Source of the DNA: Chitinophagaceae bacterium
GTDB lineage: Bacteria; Bacteroidota; Bacteroidia; Chitinophagales; Chitinophagaceae
Assembly: GCA_016720775.1 (NCBI GenBank)
Contig: JADKJX010000001.1
Coordinates: 248,001-312,000 of the forward strand
DNA length: 64,000 bases
Direction of reading: 5' to 3'
The translations under genes and the position numbers were made by a program. This document shows positions 61,374-64,000 of the stretch, in pieces. The notes beneath the pieces were generated by a model that was given only the letters and a program-made list of their open reading frames with translations, did not search any database and was not told where the DNA came from. The stretch's first letter is position 1. The number at the start of each line of letters is the position of its first letter.

Positions 61374-62624
61374 ATGGCAAGTATTAACTTAATTGACTCA
61401 TTCCAGGAATTTAAAGATGCGGAAAACATTGATCGTCCAACACTGATGAAAGTGATGGAAGACGTGTTCAAAACACTCATCCGTAAAAAATACGGCAGCG
61501 ACGAATGTTTCGACGTGATCGTAAACGACCAGAAAGGTGACCTGGAGATCTTCCGTCGCCGCACCATTGTGGACGATGATGACCTGTATAATACCCTCAC
61601 AGAAATTGAGTACAAAGACGCCATCAAGATAGAGCCTGATTACCAGGTAGGAGAAGAATTGTACGAAGAAGTGGACATACAGAAAGAGTTTGGCCGCAGG
61701 GCTATTTTGGCCGGTAAGCAAACCCTGGCCGCCCGTATCAACGATCTGAAGAAGAACATCCTTATAAAAAAATACGAAGACCGGGTGGGTGAGATTGTAA
61801 GCGGGGAAGTTTACCAGGTCTGGAAAAAAGAAGTTTTATTACTGGATGAAGAAGGCAATGAAATGCTGCTTCCTAAATCTGAACAGATACCAAGTGATTA
61901 TTTTAAGAAAGGGGAAACCGTACGGGGCGTTGTTAAAAAAGTAGAATTGAAGAACAGCCAGGCGGTGATCATCATTTCAAGAACAAGCCCGGTATTCCTG
62001 GAAAAATTATTAGAGATAGAAGTACCGGAAATTTTTGACGGACTGATCGTGGTGAAGAAGATCGTACGGGATCCGGGCGAGCGGGCAAAAGTTGCTGTTG
62101 AAAGTTATGATGACCGTATTGACCCGGTAGGCGCCTGCGTAGGTATGAAAGGAAGCCGTATTCATGGTATTGTAAGAGAATTGAAAAATGAAAATATAGA
62201 TGTGATCAACTGGACAAGCAATATCCAGTTGCTGATCCAGCGTTCATTAACTCCGGCCAAAATAACCAGTATGGAGATCGATTCGGAGAAAATGCATGCG
62301 AATGTGTTTCTTAAACCCGACCAGGTTTCCCTGGCCATTGGGCGCAGGGGTGTTAATATCAAACTGGCTTGTGAACTCACCGGCCATGAAATTGATGTAT
62401 TCCGCGACAATGAAGGGGAAGAAGAAGCATACGATATCGACCTGGATGAATTTACAGACGAGATCGAACCATGGATCATTGATGAACTGAAGCGGGTGGG
62501 TTGCGATACCGGAAGGGCGGTGCTTGATCTGACAGCAGAAGAACTGGAACGCCGTACCGACCTGGAAAAAGAAACCATTGAAGAAGTGAGAAGGATACTG
62601 CAGGAAGAATTTAAAAAAGAATAA
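61374..62624 (+). CDS. nusA: transcription termination/antitermination factor NusA
   Basis: 416 aa from the ATG at 61374; an upstream frame extension to 61356 has no support. The NusA N-terminal domain (1-125) binds RNA polymerase, an S1 domain (about 130-200, GEIVSGEVYQVWKKEVLLL) follows, then two KH domains (about 205-340, VGACVGMKGSRIHGIVREL and VSLAIGRRGVNIKLACELTG), and an acidic C-terminal part with helix-hairpin-helix-like segments. Second gene of the operon. Confidence 0.97.
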   Translation: MASINLIDSFQEFKDAENIDRPTLMKVMEDVFKTLIRKKYGSDECFDVIVNDQKGDLEIFRRRTIVDDDDLYNTLTEIEYKDAIKIEPDYQVGEELYEEVDIQKEFGRRAILAGKQTLAARINDLKKNILIKKYEDRVGEIVSGEVYQVWKKEVLLLDEEGNEMLLPKSEQIPSDYFKKGETVRGVVKKVELKNSQAVIIISRTSPVFLEKLLEIEVPEIFDGLIVVKKIVRDPGERAKVAVESYDDRIDPVGACVGMKGSRIHGIVRELKNENIDVINWTSNIQLLIQRSLTPAKITSMEIDSEKMHANVFLKPDQVSLAIGRRGVNIKLACELTGHEIDVFRDNEGEEEAYDIDLDEFTDEIEPWIIDELKRVGCDTGRAVLDLTAEELERRTDLEKETIEEVRRILQEEFKKE

Positions 62625-62702
62625 TTACCCGCAGGGGCTGATTCTTAAAACTTAAAAGATAATAAGCCTGTGTCTTAAAAAAATCAGGCAAACAAACAAC
62701 GA

Positions 62703-64000
62703 ATGTCAGAAGTAATAACACCAAGGTTGATGGCTGCGGCCAAAGAGTTTAACATAGGTAAGGATACCTTGGTAGACTTTCTTGTATCAAAAGGATTCAA
62801 TGAAGATGACCTGAAGCCCACATCGAAACTTACAGAACAGATGTATCGTGTGCTGCAAACAGAATTTCAGCAGGACAAGGTTGCGAAGCAAAAAGCGCAG
62901 CAGATAGATCTGCCGAAGGGTGCAACAGGTAATGAACCAAAGAAGAAAAAAGATGAAGAAGATCTTTCCTTCAAGAAAAAAGAAACAGTTGCAGCGGCGA
63001 AGCCTGTAGAAGAAAAACCTGTCGAAAAACCTGTTGAAGAACCATCGAAATCCGAAGCGGTGAAGAAGGGAGCGAAAGAAGCAGAGACAGAGGTAACAAA
63101 AATAAAGGCGCCCGAACTGGAAACTCCGAAAGTACTTGATAAAATAGACCTTGATTCTATTGATTCTTCCACACGACCAAAGAAAGGAGCAAAAAAAGCC
63201 ACTGCTAAAACAGCTGAAGAAGAAGCAACTGAAGCGAAAGCCGAAGCAAAAAAAGGCAAAAAAGAAAAACCTGCTGAAGAAGTAAAACCGGTAGAGCCGC
63301 CGGTTGCAGAACCTACACTACCGATCATCGAAAACATACAGGCAAAAAAATTATCAGGTCCCAAGATCATGGGTAAGATAGAATTGCCTGTTGATAATGA
63401 TACAAGGCCTAAAAAAGACAGCGACGAAAAACGCAAACGTAAACGCATCCCGGTAGAAAGAAAAGGGACTCCCACTCCGGGACCCCAGGACAGGCGACCA
63501 GGACCAGGAACAAGCGGGCCTTCTTCTCCAAATCGTGGAGGAGATAACCGGTTTAACAGGAACAAGCCTGGAACAGGAACCGGTGGAAGAAGAGAGGAAA
63601 AAGTAATTGACGCAAAAGAGATCCAGGATAAACTGAAGGAAACACAAGCCAAATTAGCCGGGGCCGGCGGAAGAGGAAAAAGCCTTAAAGCAAAATACCG
63701 CAAGGCAAAAAGAGAAGAACATGCCGAGCATGCTGGTGCTGAAACAGAACACAGCAACAAACTGCAGGTAACAGAATATATTTCTGTGAGTGAGCTTGCC
63801 AACCTGATGGACGTAAGCTTTGCTGATGTGATCAGTAAATGTATGAGCTTAGGCATCATGGTTTCCATCAACCAACGCCTGGAAGCAGACGTGATAGAAC
63901 TGGTAGCAAGCGAATTTAATTATGAGGTTGAATTCATCGGGGTGGAAGATGCAAACGAGATGGATGCCGATGATGAAGAAGACAGTGAAGAAGATCTTAA
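62703..64000 (+). CDS. infB: translation initiation factor IF-2, N-terminal part (runs off the window)
   Basis: Starts at the ATG at 62703 with the IF2 N-terminal domain (SEVITPRLMAAAKEFNIGKDTLVDFLVSKGF). A long low-complexity, Lys/Glu/Pro-rich linker (about 60-340) includes a Gly/Arg/Pro segment (GPQDRRPGPGTSGPSSPNRGG). The conserved VTEYISVSELANLMDVSFADVISKCMSLGIMVSINQRLE follows at about 355-395, and an acidic stretch reaches the window end. The GTPase domain lies outside. Third gene of rimP-nusA-infB, 78 bp after nusA. Confidence 0.95.
   Translation, partial: MSEVITPRLMAAAKEFNIGKDTLVDFLVSKGFNEDDLKPTSKLTEQMYRVLQTEFQQDKVAKQKAQQIDLPKGATGNEPKKKKDEEDLSFKKKETVAAAKPVEEKPVEKPVEEPSKSEAVKKGAKEAETEVTKIKAPELETPKVLDKIDLDSIDSSTRPKKGAKKATAKTAEEEATEAKAEAKKGKKEKPAEEVKPVEPPVAEPTLPIIENIQAKKLSGPKIMGKIELPVDNDTRPKKDSDEKRKRKRIPVERKGTPTPGPQDRRPGPGTSGPSSPNRGGDNRFNRNKPGTGTGGRREEKVIDAKEIQDKLKETQAKLAGAGGRGKSLKAKYRKAKREEHAEHAGAETEHSNKLQVTEYISVSELANLMDVSFADVISKCMSLGIMVSINQRLEADVIELVASEFNYEVEFIGVEDANEMDADDEEDSEEDL

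Noticed and set aside
62867..63871. 334-aa minus-strand frame rich in Ser, Phe and Leu
   Set aside because: Antisense of the low-complexity Lys/Glu linker of infB. The lack of stops is a composition effect.

Overview
The window looks like a chromosomal segment of a Bacteroidota bacterium, most likely from the Chitinophagaceae or a close relative. The evidence is the TAnnTTTG-type -7 promoter boxes, the near absence of Shine-Dalgarno sequences, two C-terminal type IX secretion (T9SS) sorting domains, an S46 dipeptidyl peptidase, TlpA-like thioredoxins, FAS1 lipoproteins, ECF sigma factors, and LytS/LytTR and propeller-type two-component systems. No plasmid, phage or CRISPR signal was seen.

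Layout. 1-13 kb: SurA-like PPIase and a TlpA-like thioredoxin (minus), then rlmD, two rhomboids, an EEP nuclease, cysS, a FAS1 lipoprotein, a LytS/LytTR pair and an AlkA-like glycosylase (plus). 13.4-14.5 kb: fRMsr and a CYTH protein. 14.6-28.4 kb: two very large secreted-protein genes on the minus strand, a CARDB-rich protein of about 2,650 aa followed by an RHS/YD-repeat protein of about 1,930 aa ending in a T9SS sorting domain. A propeller histidine kinase and a LuxR-type regulator are divergent to them (28.5-32.2 kb). 32-41 kb: rhodanese, OsmC, EXPERA protein, S46 peptidase, GH3-like protein, beta-barrel, LysE exporter, mtgA. 41-43.6 kb: a tightly overlapping five-gene operon (M23 peptidase, PnuC, Tag, a 59-aa membrane protein, NadR-type kinase) that points to NAD-precursor salvage. 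43.7-51 kb: Nfu, UvrD/PcrA helicase, AraC regulator, two tandem ECF sigma factors, recA. 51-58.8 kb: DMT transporter, SixA-like phosphatase, esterase-like lipoprotein, S1/P1 nuclease, purF, beta-barrel, LamG-T9SS protein. 59-60.4 kb: a tRNA(CAT)/GIY-YIG cassette and a HAD phosphatase. 60.8 kb to the end: rimP-nusA-infB, with infB running off the window.

Most striking is 59.0-59.8 kb. An intact tRNA(CAT) gene and a GIY-YIG nuclease ORF lie between a 5' half and a 3' half of the same tRNA. Each half carries a short palindrome in a tRNA loop. The 3' half supplies the stop codon of the nuclease ORF, and a 48-bp exact direct repeat (tRNA 3' end plus terminator) brackets the ORF. This looks like a minimal tRNA-parasitic homing cassette.

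A second theme is the density of small palindromic repeats (at least five families). They lie between genes, within rlmD, and at the 3' ends of coding genes, where they supply C-terminal residues and stop codons. A third is the recurrent placement of a -7 promoter box 4-5 nt in front of the start codon, which suggests leaderless mRNAs.

Five genes (CARDB protein, RHS protein, propeller kinase, purF, HAD phosphatase) are each interrupted by one single-base homopolymer indel. Correcting one base restores an exact multiple of three in every case. Because purF is among them, consensus errors of the assembly are the simplest explanation.
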